Origin: a virus
Strand: one strand, 5' to 3'
DNA length: 29,460 nt
Virus record (IMG/VR): IMGVR_UViG_3300050821_006849
Coordinates: 1-29,460 of that record
Shown here: piece by piece, positions 22,386-29,460 of the stretch
Position numbering within the stretch: the first letter of the stretch is position 1
Layout of the letters: each line of letters opens with the position of its first letter
Made by a program: the position numbers and the translations under genes
Notes under the pieces: model-generated
Told to the model about the DNA's origin: nothing
The model's database searches: none
What the model saw: only the letters and a program-made list of their open reading frames with translations

Positions 22386-23017
22386 GCTATACATTTTCTT
22401 CTACAACAACGGATACCAGTGGGACAACGGTTTCGACCGTCTCCCTTGATATAGGGCCGACTGCAAGTCCGACCGTTATTGTAGCCGTTGCTTGTCCAGG
22501 GGTATCCGGGACGCCTACCTTGACGGTAGGCGGCGCCGCGATGACCTTGCAGGTATCGGATGGAAGTGATGAGTGCTTCGTCTTCTCTGGTGTTGCTTCT
22601 GGGTCTGGTGTGCAATCCGTTGTCTTTACGGCGACCGGAAGCGCTTTCCAACAGCGCAACTATTGTCTTTGGTACACGACAGATACCATAACTGTCTTTG
22701 GCACTGGTTCCACTACCGCTGGCGGACAGGCGAGCTATACGGTCAGTGTTCCTGCTGGAGGTTATCTATTTGCGATCGCAGCCAGCACGCAGACGACACC
22801 GACGTTAAATGGCTCCACGCAGACTCCCACCGCCAACCACTCCATCGCTACCGGCGGCACGAATTTTATAGCCGCTGACTGGGTGATTGCGTCCGGAAAC
22901 GCATCGTTCACTGTTGCCACCAGTCCGGCCGGTAATGAGGTGTCTTCCGCTGTGTCGTTCACAGTGGCCGCTCCGCCTGCTTTCGTAACAATAGGAATTG
23001 GTGGAAGTAACTGGTGA
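22382..23017 (+). CDS. Beta-sandwich protein sharing a module with its neighbours
   Basis: A 211-residue protein, ATG in an ATGA overlap. It is nearly all Thr/Ser/Val/Gly strand, with TPTLTVGGAAMTLQV early and SAVSFTVAAPPAFVTIGIGG at the end. The arrangement of a GG-x-x-MT-type turn, a hydrophobic strand set and late SAVSFTV resembles the N-terminal modules of the flanking genes at 20166 and 23023. There is no signal peptide. It is probably a surface or tail-associated protein; a carbohydrate-binding role is possible given the enzyme neighbours but unproven. Confidence 0.65.
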   Translation: MSYTFSSTTTDTSGTTVSTVSLDIGPTASPTVIVAVACPGVSGTPTLTVGGAAMTLQVSDGSDECFVFSGVASGSGVQSVVFTATGSAFQQRNYCLWYTTDTITVFGTGSTTAGGQASYTVSVPAGGYLFAIAASTQTTPTLNGSTQTPTANHSIATGGTNFIAADWVIASGNASFTVATSPAGNEVSSAVSFTVAAPPAFVTIGIGGSNW

Positions 23018-23022
23018 AGTAA

Positions 23023-25389
23023 ATGGCCGTCACCTTAGACGCTGTCGGCACGCATAAGGTTATTACTAGCACTGGCACTGGAGCCAACACCTTCACCGGG
23101 CTGACTATCAGCGCCGGCCTTACGAACTCCGTAGCCGTTTTTTCCATTGTCTACGGTAACGGGCAGCCAACATTTTCAAGTGTGACGTGGAACGGCGTCG
23201 CATGCACGCAGATAGGTAACGCCTCATTATCAGGTTCTGGTGGTATAGCTTGGTTTGGCATAGTCAACCCTGCTTCCGGCAACCAGACATTTTCATTTAC
23301 GCCTAGCGTTAGTGTTGAAGCTTATGTTGAAGGATGTTCGTTTCAAAACGTAAATCAGACCGGCGGCACCACGACATTTGCACATTTTGTGTCGAATGTT
23401 GTAAGCACGCCAGTAACCACTAAGACTCTGGCCGTCACGACCGTCTCAGGCAATTTTACCTGTATGGCGGTGCTTCCCGGCACACCGGCGGCTACTGTAT
23501 TTACGGCACCTGTTGGTTCGCAGATTTATCGGGACGCAACCGACCCAGCGGGGAATGGCACTAACGCTGCGGCGGCGCAAGCCGCGAGCACTACTACATC
23601 GACTTCTTATACGGCGGCAAACAGTTCATCAGATACGATGCTGATGGCTGGGTTTGACCTGCTTGCGGCGGCTGGCGGTGCTGTTGTCACGATTGGGTGG
23701 AGCCGTCCCAGCGATACAGATAGGCTGCCATGGCCTATGCGGCCAGATAAGAGCGCGGTTGAATCGTTACAATTTTTCACACCGTCTCCTAATCCTGTTC
23801 CAACGACCTGGCTTCCGACTACAGGGGAGGAGGACCGACCGCCAGCTTTAAAGCGTCCACCGGATGAGCCGCGGCTGAATACGTATTTCGTTCGGTCGCC
23901 CAATCCGGTGCCGACGACTTGGTTGCCGACCACGGGGGAAGAGGATCGTCCTCCGGCGCAGAAACGCCCACCGGATGAACCGCGGCTAAACACATACTTC
24001 ATCCGGTCACCCAACCCAGTTCCGACGACTTGGCTGCCAACGACCGGTGAGGAAGATAGGCCTCCGGCACAGAAGCGGCCCCCCGATGAGCCCAGGCTCA
24101 ATACGTATTTCGTTCGCTCTCCGAATCCAGTCCCGACGACCTGGCTTCCTCAATGGGATGGGTGGGAAAAGCCAAAACGGGTTGCCGCCGATCCGAGCGC
24201 AACAGTTCAGGTTCTTCGCGCCATCACCTCTGTGGTGCCGATCTCCGGCATTGCATGGAACATTCCAAGCGAGGACAAAGAACGACCGGCGCCATTTAAG
24301 CCGACCCCAGGCAACAATTTCTTTGCGGTTCAAATACCGGCAGCGGTAGCCACATGGCTGCCGACAACGGGCCAAGAGGACAGGCCGCCAAATCCTAACC
24401 GGCAAAGGACGGATGAGTCGTTCAACTGGTTTGTGCGTTCTCCTCATCCGGTACCCACGACGTGGTTGCCACAGTGGGACGGATGGGAAAGGCCCAAGCC
24501 TGCTATTCCGGATGCCAGTGGAGAGGCATTCGTTTTCAGGCCGGTAACCGCGACTGTTCCGATATCTGGGATCGCTTGGAACACGCTAAGCGAAGATAAG
24601 GAACGGCCAACGCCGTACCGGCCTACACCTGGAAATAGCTTCTTTAGTGTTCAGGTGCCAGTTGCGACCGCCCCAGTATCCGGGATGGCCTGGAACACTC
24701 TGAGCGAAGACAAGGAGAGATTGCCGCCGTTTCATCCAGCTCCCGGCAACAATTTCTTCAGCGTTCAGATCCCGACGTCAACTGTTCCTGTCTCTGGGAT
24801 TGCCTGGTACACGCCTGGTGAGGATAAGGAGAGATGGGAGCCTTATCTCCCGACGCCGGGCAACAGCTTCTTCAGTGTTCAGGTGCCGACCAGCACCGTA
24901 CCGGTGTCTGGTATCGCTTGGTATACTCCAAGCGAAGACAAGGAAAGGTGGAAGCCCTACCTCCCGACTCCTGGCAATAATTTCTTCAGTCTTCAGGTGC
25001 CGATCTCTAGCACGATTGCTGGAATTGGCTGGTTAATCCCTTCGGATAATGGACCGCCGCCTCCAAAAGATGATCCTTCTGTCATACAGACGCTTCCACC
25101 ATTCATCGCACCGCCGCTACAGTCATTCTATGCTGCGGCCAACGCCGATGACTTCAATCCTTTGCCCAGGCCAAGAGAATTCGAAGGGGCAACTACTCAG
25201 ACGTTTCGATCATTTGCGGCTCCGGTTGGGATTGCCGGTATAGCGTGGTGGCAACCGGTGCAGGTCTTCCTCGAGCCGCTGCCGAGCTATCGTGACTATC
25301 ATCTGGCATGGGATCCACAATTTATCGTGCAGATACCGCCACCAACTCAGAACCTGTTTTTACGGCCTTTGATGGGCTTTGGACTCTAA
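23023..25389 (+). CDS. 788-residue repeat protein: beta domain plus proline-rich tandem repeats
   Basis: ATG 23023 follows a GGTGAAG site. Residues about 1-220 are a beta domain (FSSVTWNGVACTQIG, WFGIVNPASGNQTFSFTP) like that of the upstream hydrolase (MKWGGTPM, GLVNPASGKLTL). From about 225 onward there is a Pro/Trp/Glu/Arg-rich array of two related repeat types. Type A has 37 residues (PNPVPTTWLPTTGEEDRPP, then LNTYFVR). Type B has 38 residues (VPVSGIAWYTP-x-EDKER, then PTPGNNFFSVQ). The regular Trp and Pro spacing suggests an extended fibrous rod or a protein-binding array. There is no known catalytic site. It is possibly a head or tail fibre; the family is not recognised. Confidence 0.7.
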   Translation: MAVTLDAVGTHKVITSTGTGANTFTGLTISAGLTNSVAVFSIVYGNGQPTFSSVTWNGVACTQIGNASLSGSGGIAWFGIVNPASGNQTFSFTPSVSVEAYVEGCSFQNVNQTGGTTTFAHFVSNVVSTPVTTKTLAVTTVSGNFTCMAVLPGTPAATVFTAPVGSQIYRDATDPAGNGTNAAAAQAASTTTSTSYTAANSSSDTMLMAGFDLLAAAGGAVVTIGWSRPSDTDRLPWPMRPDKSAVESLQFFTPSPNPVPTTWLPTTGEEDRPPALKRPPDEPRLNTYFVRSPNPVPTTWLPTTGEEDRPPAQKRPPDEPRLNTYFIRSPNPVPTTWLPTTGEEDRPPAQKRPPDEPRLNTYFVRSPNPVPTTWLPQWDGWEKPKRVAADPSATVQVLRAITSVVPISGIAWNIPSEDKERPAPFKPTPGNNFFAVQIPAAVATWLPTTGQEDRPPNPNRQRTDESFNWFVRSPHPVPTTWLPQWDGWERPKPAIPDASGEAFVFRPVTATVPISGIAWNTLSEDKERPTPYRPTPGNSFFSVQVPVATAPVSGMAWNTLSEDKERLPPFHPAPGNNFFSVQIPTSTVPVSGIAWYTPGEDKERWEPYLPTPGNSFFSVQVPTSTVPVSGIAWYTPSEDKERWKPYLPTPGNNFFSLQVPISSTIAGIGWLIPSDNGPPPPKDDPSVIQTLPPFIAPPLQSFYAAANADDFNPLPRPREFEGATTQTFRSFAAPVGIAGIAWWQPVQVFLEPLPSYRDYHLAWDPQFIVQIPPPTQNLFLRPLMGFGL
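23785..24117 (+). repeat. Three tandem 111-bp repeats (type A, coding)
   Basis: Units begin at 23785, 23896 and 24007, each 37 codons, with a truncated fourth copy (SPNPVPTTWLPQWDGW) from 24118. Amino-acid identity between units is very high (changes such as A-L-K to A-Q-K, V-R to I-R), while codons differ at many third positions, so purifying selection acts on the protein sequence. A partial copy of the A motif (VATWLPTTGQEDRPP) recurs near 24350. Confidence 0.85.
24556..25011 (+). repeat. Four tandem 114-bp repeats (type B, coding)
   Basis: Units begin at 24556, 24670, 24784 and 24898, each 38 codons, with an earlier isolated copy from 24235 and a degenerate copy after 25011. Shared core: SGxAW, then S/G-E-D-K-E-R, then P-x-PGN(N/S)FFS(V/L)Q. 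The protein is better conserved than the DNA, pointing to functional repeats rather than recent slippage. Confidence 0.85.
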
Positions 25390-25399
25390 GGAGAAGAAA

Positions 25400-26212
25400 A
25401 TGGAAGAGCATATCTCTCAAGGAAATTTCGGTTATGACATTGCCACTGGACAGGCAACCGGAGTTGCGCAAGGACGTAGACAATACCTGGATCCCGAGAT
25501 TGCGAATGAGGGTACCAAGGTCATCATGTCGGATGGCTCGACCATCACATACAATACGCCGCCTCCGCAGGCCGCCATTTTTGACTATTCTAAAGTTAAG
25601 GGTCTGGCCAAATACTTCAATCGGACTGATTTTCATTTCTTCCCGACGTGGGTATATCATCCGGATGGCAGGGAGGCGATCGCCAAAGATGCTCAGGAAT
25701 GCGGGGATAAGTATGGCATCTTTCTCGTAAAGCGATCCGCTGAAGAGAAGGCCAAGTTCGGCGGCGGCGATTATCGTTGGGAGTTTTCAGACACGACTGA
25801 ATGGCGTCCTGCGCGCTTTGGGCCAAAGAAGTTTGATCCGGAAAATCCAGATACCGGCAAGATTTATGTACCTCGCGCGCCCGATCCTAAAATTGCCAAT
25901 CACGAGCTGATTGAGCGGGTGGTTGCTGCCATGCAGGGCGGCCAGAATGACTTCCTGCTGAAGCTGCTATCCGCGATGCAGAACACGGCCAGCAATGCGG
26001 CGCCGGTGCCTGAAGAGGTCAAAGAACCAGAAGCGTCTGCCGTAGAACTAGGTTCTCAAAAGTCAGCCAAAGAGCACTGGCAGGCGGTTGCTGAAGAGGC
26101 TGGTATTGAAATCGACAAGAGATGGGGAATTGATCGGATCAAGACTGAGATTGCGGCGCAAACCCGTAATGCGACGCTGATGCCTGAAGAACCTACGGAA
26201 GAGGCGGAGTAA
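25400..26212 (+). CDS. Phage protein of unknown function, probably virion or head-completion
   Basis: A 270-residue protein with a strong AAGGAG site 6-7 bases before ATG 25400. The N-terminal half contains EGTKVIMSDGSTITYNTPP and FHFFPTWVYHPDGREAIAKD. The C-terminal half is helical and acidic, with PKIANHELIERVVAAMQGGQ and a terminal HWQAVAEEAGIEIDKRWGID motif resembling short HeH/LEM-type helix-hairpin elements seen in phage head proteins. It lies directly before gp4-like and gp10-like genes, suggesting a head-completion or virion role. No family is assigned. Confidence 0.7.
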   Translation: MEEHISQGNFGYDIATGQATGVAQGRRQYLDPEIANEGTKVIMSDGSTITYNTPPPQAAIFDYSKVKGLAKYFNRTDFHFFPTWVYHPDGREAIAKDAQECGDKYGIFLVKRSAEEKAKFGGGDYRWEFSDTTEWRPARFGPKKFDPENPDTGKIYVPRAPDPKIANHELIERVVAAMQGGQNDFLLKLLSAMQNTASNAAPVPEEVKEPEASAVELGSQKSAKEHWQAVAEEAGIEIDKRWGIDRIKTEIAAQTRNATLMPEEPTEEAE

Positions 26213-26217
26213 CGCTC

Positions 26218-27006
26218 GTGTCGATGACTGCCGAGCCCGTCCTAGGCGGCCCGTCTGAACCGGTACTGGCTGTCGATAATGTCGGCCAGCTGCTTCAGAA
26301 TGCCTTGGAGGACGGCGGCATCATCGGCTTGGATGAGGCCATCGAGCAGGCCTATATGACCAAGGCTCTGCGCCACGCCAACTGGCTGCTGGCGCAATGG
26401 GCTCGCAAGCGTTGGCTTGTCTACTCGATATCGGAATATGCGTTCGTGGCCACTGGGGCCAACTTCTACAACGTAGGCCTTGGCCAGATCGTCAACATAA
26501 ACCCGCGTCCGGACCGCCTTGAATATGCGTATATGAGGTTCCTGAACTCATCGCAGCCTGTACAGTTCCCGGTCGATATCCCGCTCGACATCATCCCCTC
26601 GAAAGAGGACTACTCGCGGATTACGGTGAAGACCATCGGCACCTTACCGTGGCGCGTCTTCTACGATCCGCAATGGCCCATAGGCCAGATTTATCCGTGG
26701 CCGGTTCCTCAACAGTCTCAATACGAGCTGCACTTCGGATTCAAAACGGTCCTACCGCGGTTTGCCAGCCTCACTCAGAAGATAAATTTTCCGCCTGAAT
26801 ATGAGGCGGCGATGAATTGGTGCCTTGCCAGACGTTTTAGAACGGCTTGGACATTGCCGCCAGATCCGGAAATCATCGCCCTGGCGCGCGAGGGCATGAA
26901 TGTCATTCGCCTGGCCAACCAGGCAGTCTCAACGCTCGTAATGCCGAGCTTTCTGCGGAGCCGCAATCGTGGATACGATTATCGTGGAGACAGCGACAGT
27001 TACTAA
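26218..27006 (+). CDS. P22 gp4-like head-completion / tail accessory protein
   Basis: A 262-residue protein. GTG 26218 is preferred over ATG 26224 because GGAG lies 8 bases upstream of the GTG. The pattern ALRHANWLLAQWARKRWLV, a helical N-terminus, then YEYAYMRFLNSS-like strands, IPSKEDYSRITVKTIGTLPW, GQIYPWPVPQQSQYELHFGF and finally INFPPEYEAAMNWCLARRF matches the gp4-type packaged-DNA stabilization family, in a longer form than P22 gp4 (166). Such proteins plug the portal after DNA packaging and connect it to gp10. Position right before the gp10-like gene fits well. Confidence 0.78.
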   Translation: MSMTAEPVLGGPSEPVLAVDNVGQLLQNALEDGGIIGLDEAIEQAYMTKALRHANWLLAQWARKRWLVYSISEYAFVATGANFYNVGLGQIVNINPRPDRLEYAYMRFLNSSQPVQFPVDIPLDIIPSKEDYSRITVKTIGTLPWRVFYDPQWPIGQIYPWPVPQQSQYELHFGFKTVLPRFASLTQKINFPPEYEAAMNWCLARRFRTAWTLPPDPEIIALAREGMNVIRLANQAVSTLVMPSFLRSRNRGYDYRGDSDSY

Positions 27007-27028
27007 CTGCAACTAGGAGTACAGGACA

Positions 27029-27451
27029 ATGCCAGGGTTTCCTCCGCAATACGGTGATCAGCAACTCATCGACGGGATTTGGTTGCTCGCGCTAGCAGGC
27101 GGCCAGAACCGCGTATACGAGAGCGGTCTCACGGCGCATGCCGGCGGCACGCAGGCGGCTGGATTCCAGATACCATCTGGATTCGAACTCATTGAGTTCG
27201 ATACCGTGGCAAATGCTGCAGATAGCGCCATTCTACCTTTTGCAACAACTCCTGGCACCATTATTGTGGTAATCAATTCGACCGCCACAAGCATGAATGT
27301 CTACGCCAATCCAGGAACCAACCCAGTGACTGCTGCCGCTGATAAGCTCAACGGTAGCACTAGCGCAGCGGTGGCCGTTGCTGCCGGCAATACCACAACT
27401 CCCGCTGCAGTCAGATTTTATTGTGTCAAAGCTGGTGTGTGGCAGGCATAG
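27029..27451 (+). CDS. Small beta-rich phage structural protein
   Basis: A 140-residue protein with AGGAG about 9 bases before ATG 27029. After a short N-terminal part (MPGFPPQYGDQQLIDGIW) it is strand-rich: AGGTQAAGFQIPSGFELIEF, then VANAADSAILPFAT, IIVVINSTATSMNVYAN, and it ends FYCVKAGVWQA. This layout, as I recall, recurs in Bradyrhizobium-like prophages between gp4-like and gp10-like genes and at head or tail surfaces. A decoration or connector role is plausible. Function is not proven. Confidence 0.7.
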   Translation: MPGFPPQYGDQQLIDGIWLLALAGGQNRVYESGLTAHAGGTQAAGFQIPSGFELIEFDTVANAADSAILPFATTPGTIIVVINSTATSMNVYANPGTNPVTAAADKLNGSTSAAVAVAAGNTTTPAAVRFYCVKAGVWQA

Positions 27452-27456
27452 AATCA

Positions 27457-27666
27457 GTGTCCCGGCGCCGCAAGCTCTATTGCTGGCTGCGTAAGCCAGG
27501 CGAATGGTGCATAGGCCGATATCCTCCTGATATTCCGATCGGACCGTTTGGCGTCTTCTCCTCCATGGAGGAGGCAGAGCGGGCCGTCACGGCAAAGTAT
27601 GACATCATCTGGTGCGGCGATGCGCTTAAGACGCGCGAGCAGGTAGCATGGTCGCAATCCCGCTGA
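27457..27666 (+). CDS. 69-residue protein of unknown function
   Basis: The GTG at 27457, five bases after the previous stop, is the likely start. The sequence is basic then aromatic (MSRRRKLYCWLRKPGEWCIG, FGVFSSMEEAERAV), with three cysteines. It overlaps the gp10-like gene by 19 bases. The short compact sequence looks protein-like, but no family is recognised. Confidence 0.5.
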   Translation: MSRRRKLYCWLRKPGEWCIGRYPPDIPIGPFGVFSSMEEAERAVTAKYDIIWCGDALKTREQVAWSQSR

Positions 27667-29171
27667 GGTCGGGCGCCTATTCTTCAGCTTCGCTAATTGC
27701 TGATGCCCAGCGCTGCATCAACATGTTTCCAGAGGAGAACCCGGAGAAGACGGCGCCCAATATGCCGACTACGCATTATGCTCGGCCTGGACTGAATGTA
27801 ATCGGAGCTGGTCCCCCAGCATCTGCGCAGGGAAGATGTCTCTACCGCTCGACGAGAGGTACAGCCGACCCTAATGGCGATCTATTTGCTGTTGTCGGGT
27901 CTAATGTTTATTACATTGATACGAATTTCACATTCAATCTGTTGGGGGTACTTAAGGTTCCGGCCATCACGCCCGTGTCCATGGCAGACAACGGTACAAC
28001 GCTTATCGTTGTAGATGGGTCACCATACGGTTATCAAATAACCATCTCCAACAAGGCGTTCAGCTCCATAACTGATGTGAGTTTTCCCGGAGCAACGCGA
28101 GCGGATTTTCTAGATAGCTTTTTGATCTTCAACAATCCTGGAACCAATCAATGGTATTCCAGCCTGTCGGGTCAGGTTGCATTTAATAGTTTGTTTGTTG
28201 GGATAAAGACGGCATGGCCCGACAATGTCCTGTCTGTCGTTGCTATCGAGCGAGAGGCCTACATCTTTGGTCCGCAGAAATCAGAAGTATGGTTCAATGC
28301 CGGCGCGGTGCCATTTCCGTTCCAGATTCTGCCGGGCAATATTATCGAGCAGGGCCTGCAGGCGGCATATAGTCCTGCCAAGATGGATACCTTCGTCTAT
28401 TGGCTGTCTTCCTCGCCAGAGGGCGGCTTTATGGCGATGCGTTCAGGGTCGCAGAATTTAGCACAACGTATATCTAATCATGCCGTTGAAGCCGAATGGA
28501 AGAAATACCCCAAGGTGGATGATGCAATCGGCTCCGTCTATCAGATCGGTGGCCATTCCTTCTACCGCATTACGTTCCCGACTGCGGATAATACCTGGGT
28601 ATATGATGCGGCAACTGAGCAATGGTGGGAGGACAATTGGCTTGACACGAATGGTGTCTTCCGCCGGGCGCGAAATACTTTCACGGCTTTCGCCTATGGC
28701 CGCAACCTTGGCCTCGATTGGAACAACGGTACACTATATGAGATGACCTACAGCGCCAAATTGGACGCTGGACAGCCAATTCCATGGGTCAGGTCATTTC
28801 CTCACGTTGTGAACGAGCTGAAATGGGTTCAGCATTCAATGTTCATGGCGGATGTTCAGACCGGTGATCAGCCTGGCACCGGTGAGACTACACAATACCT
28901 CAGCCCGTGGAGCAGCGGATTCAGTTCTGGTTTCGGACCAGTCACGGCGATTCCGTCACCGGTCGTTAACCTCCGGATATCCAAAGATGGAGGCAACACG
29001 TTCGGGAAATATCGTCCGCAGCAGAATGTGTCATCCGGGCGCTATCGGCCCCCTATGCGCTGGCGAGGTCTTGGTATAGCTAGAGACGCTGTATTTGAGC
29101 TGAGCTCCACTGCGCAGATGTGCACCGCTCTTAATGGCGGCTACATTGACCCAATTCCGGCTGGCGCATGA
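27648..29171 (+). CDS. P22 gp10-like packaged DNA stabilization protein
   Basis: A 507-residue protein, similar in size to P22 gp10 (472). The N-terminus (IPLRSGAYSSASLIADAQRC, then INMFPEENP and ARPGLNVIG) is a typical opening of this family, where an SR-containing strand and an NMF/NLYPE motif precede a beta-propeller-like body. Further family traits are VAIEREAYIFGPQKSEVW, FPFQILPGNIIEQGL and WVYDAATEQWWED. The gp10 hexamer closes the portal channel together with gp4 and anchors the tail needle. The start overlaps the previous gene. No tail-needle gene follows within the window. Confidence 0.88.
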   Translation: MVAIPLRSGAYSSASLIADAQRCINMFPEENPEKTAPNMPTTHYARPGLNVIGAGPPASAQGRCLYRSTRGTADPNGDLFAVVGSNVYYIDTNFTFNLLGVLKVPAITPVSMADNGTTLIVVDGSPYGYQITISNKAFSSITDVSFPGATRADFLDSFLIFNNPGTNQWYSSLSGQVAFNSLFVGIKTAWPDNVLSVVAIEREAYIFGPQKSEVWFNAGAVPFPFQILPGNIIEQGLQAAYSPAKMDTFVYWLSSSPEGGFMAMRSGSQNLAQRISNHAVEAEWKKYPKVDDAIGSVYQIGGHSFYRITFPTADNTWVYDAATEQWWEDNWLDTNGVFRRARNTFTAFAYGRNLGLDWNNGTLYEMTYSAKLDAGQPIPWVRSFPHVVNELKWVQHSMFMADVQTGDQPGTGETTQYLSPWSSGFSSGFGPVTAIPSPVVNLRISKDGGNTFGKYRPQQNVSSGRYRPPMRWRGLGIARDAVFELSSTAQMCTALNGGYIDPIPAGA

Positions 29172-29460
29172 GCTTTCGATCGTTCCCGTATGCCTTCATT
29201 ACGGGTGGAACGAAGATCATCAATCAGCAGGATGGCACGCCGACAACGAACTTTTACAAGTATCTGCTGGCGCTATTTAACCGTACTGGCGCAGGTTCGG
29301 GTATAGTTTCGATTGTGAGCGGGCCACTCACTGCTACGGGAGGAAGTCAGACTGATGCCTTGGCGCTGGCCAATGATTGGAACAACGTTACGGCGGCATT
29401 TGCCGGGTCTGGTGTTGTCATGCCGCAGATGAGTCCAGGAAACGATATTTCCGTACTGAA
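29168..29460 (+). CDS. Start of a phage structural protein (3' end outside window)
   Basis: The ATG at 29168 overlaps the gp10-like stop (ATGA) and the frame stays open to the window end, giving 97 residues. The visible part reads MSFRSFPYAFITGGTKIINQ and ends MPQMSPGNDISVLN. The last motif (a LP/MP-x-M-x-x-G-x-x-I-x-V-x-N type) recurs in beta-rich proteins of related prophages. Function is unknown, but coupling to the gp10-like gene suggests a virion component. Confidence 0.65.
   Translation, partial: MSFRSFPYAFITGGTKIINQQDGTPTTNFYKYLLALFNRTGAGSGIVSIVSGPLTATGGSQTDALALANDWNNVTAAFAGSGVVMPQMSPGNDISVL

Noticed and set aside
23607-24101. Minus-strand repeat-containing frame (164 residues)
   Set aside because: Its repeats are only the reverse complement of the type A repeats in the + strand gene.

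Overview
The window reads as the late, structural half of a tailed phage or prophage with a P22-like (podovirus-type) head, probably infecting an alphaproteobacterium of the Hyphomicrobiales (Bradyrhizobium-like). The host guess is inference: it rests on recalled resemblance of several small proteins to prophage proteins of that group, and on moderately GC-rich, GTG-tolerant coding. Every supported gene is on the + strand. About a dozen gene junctions are stop/start overlaps (ATGA, GTGA, TGATG), so most of the window looks like one or two long, translationally coupled transcripts. No integrase, repressor, lysis gene, tRNA, IS element or CRISPR array is visible. The window starts inside one gene and ends inside another.

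Region 1 (1-1928), end of the early block: the C-terminal part of a replication-type protein, a conserved phage protein, a NusG-like (NGN plus KOW) protein and a Cys-rich conserved protein. A stack of four hairpins follows (1754-1928), two of them with U-tracts. The likely logic is that the NusG-like protein modifies polymerase so that it reads through the stack into the late genes; this is inferred, not shown.

Region 2 (1929-8613), packaging genes spread around accessory genes: small exported or membrane proteins, a probable terminase small subunit, then a cluster of accessory genes before the terminase large subunit. The cluster holds two micro-proteins, a histidine phosphatase with a C-terminal four-Cys motif, a Tyr/Gly-rich exported protein, two larger exported proteins and a protein made of two 80-residue repeats.

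Region 3 (8619-17892), head module: P22-type portal, a DUF6496-like protein, small basic and coiled-coil proteins, a RidA-like protein, scaffold, P22-type coat, and a run of small structural or unknown proteins. Two of the latter are Zn-ribbon-like and one resembles Lar restriction-alleviation proteins.

Region 4 (17892-25389), surface and carbohydrate module: two consecutive glycoside-hydrolase-like proteins (the second with a signal peptide, two IPT/TIG domains and a GH5-like catalytic domain), a beta-domain protein, and a 788-residue protein with a long proline-rich array of two interleaved repeat families. Three of these four proteins seem to share a beta-sandwich module.

Region 5 (25400-29460), head completion: an unknown probable virion protein, a P22 gp4-like adaptor, a small beta-rich protein, a P22 gp10-like stabilization protein and the start of another structural gene. 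No gap without a gene exceeds 300 bases. The largest, 13478-13684 between scaffold and coat, holds only inverted repeats that I can see.
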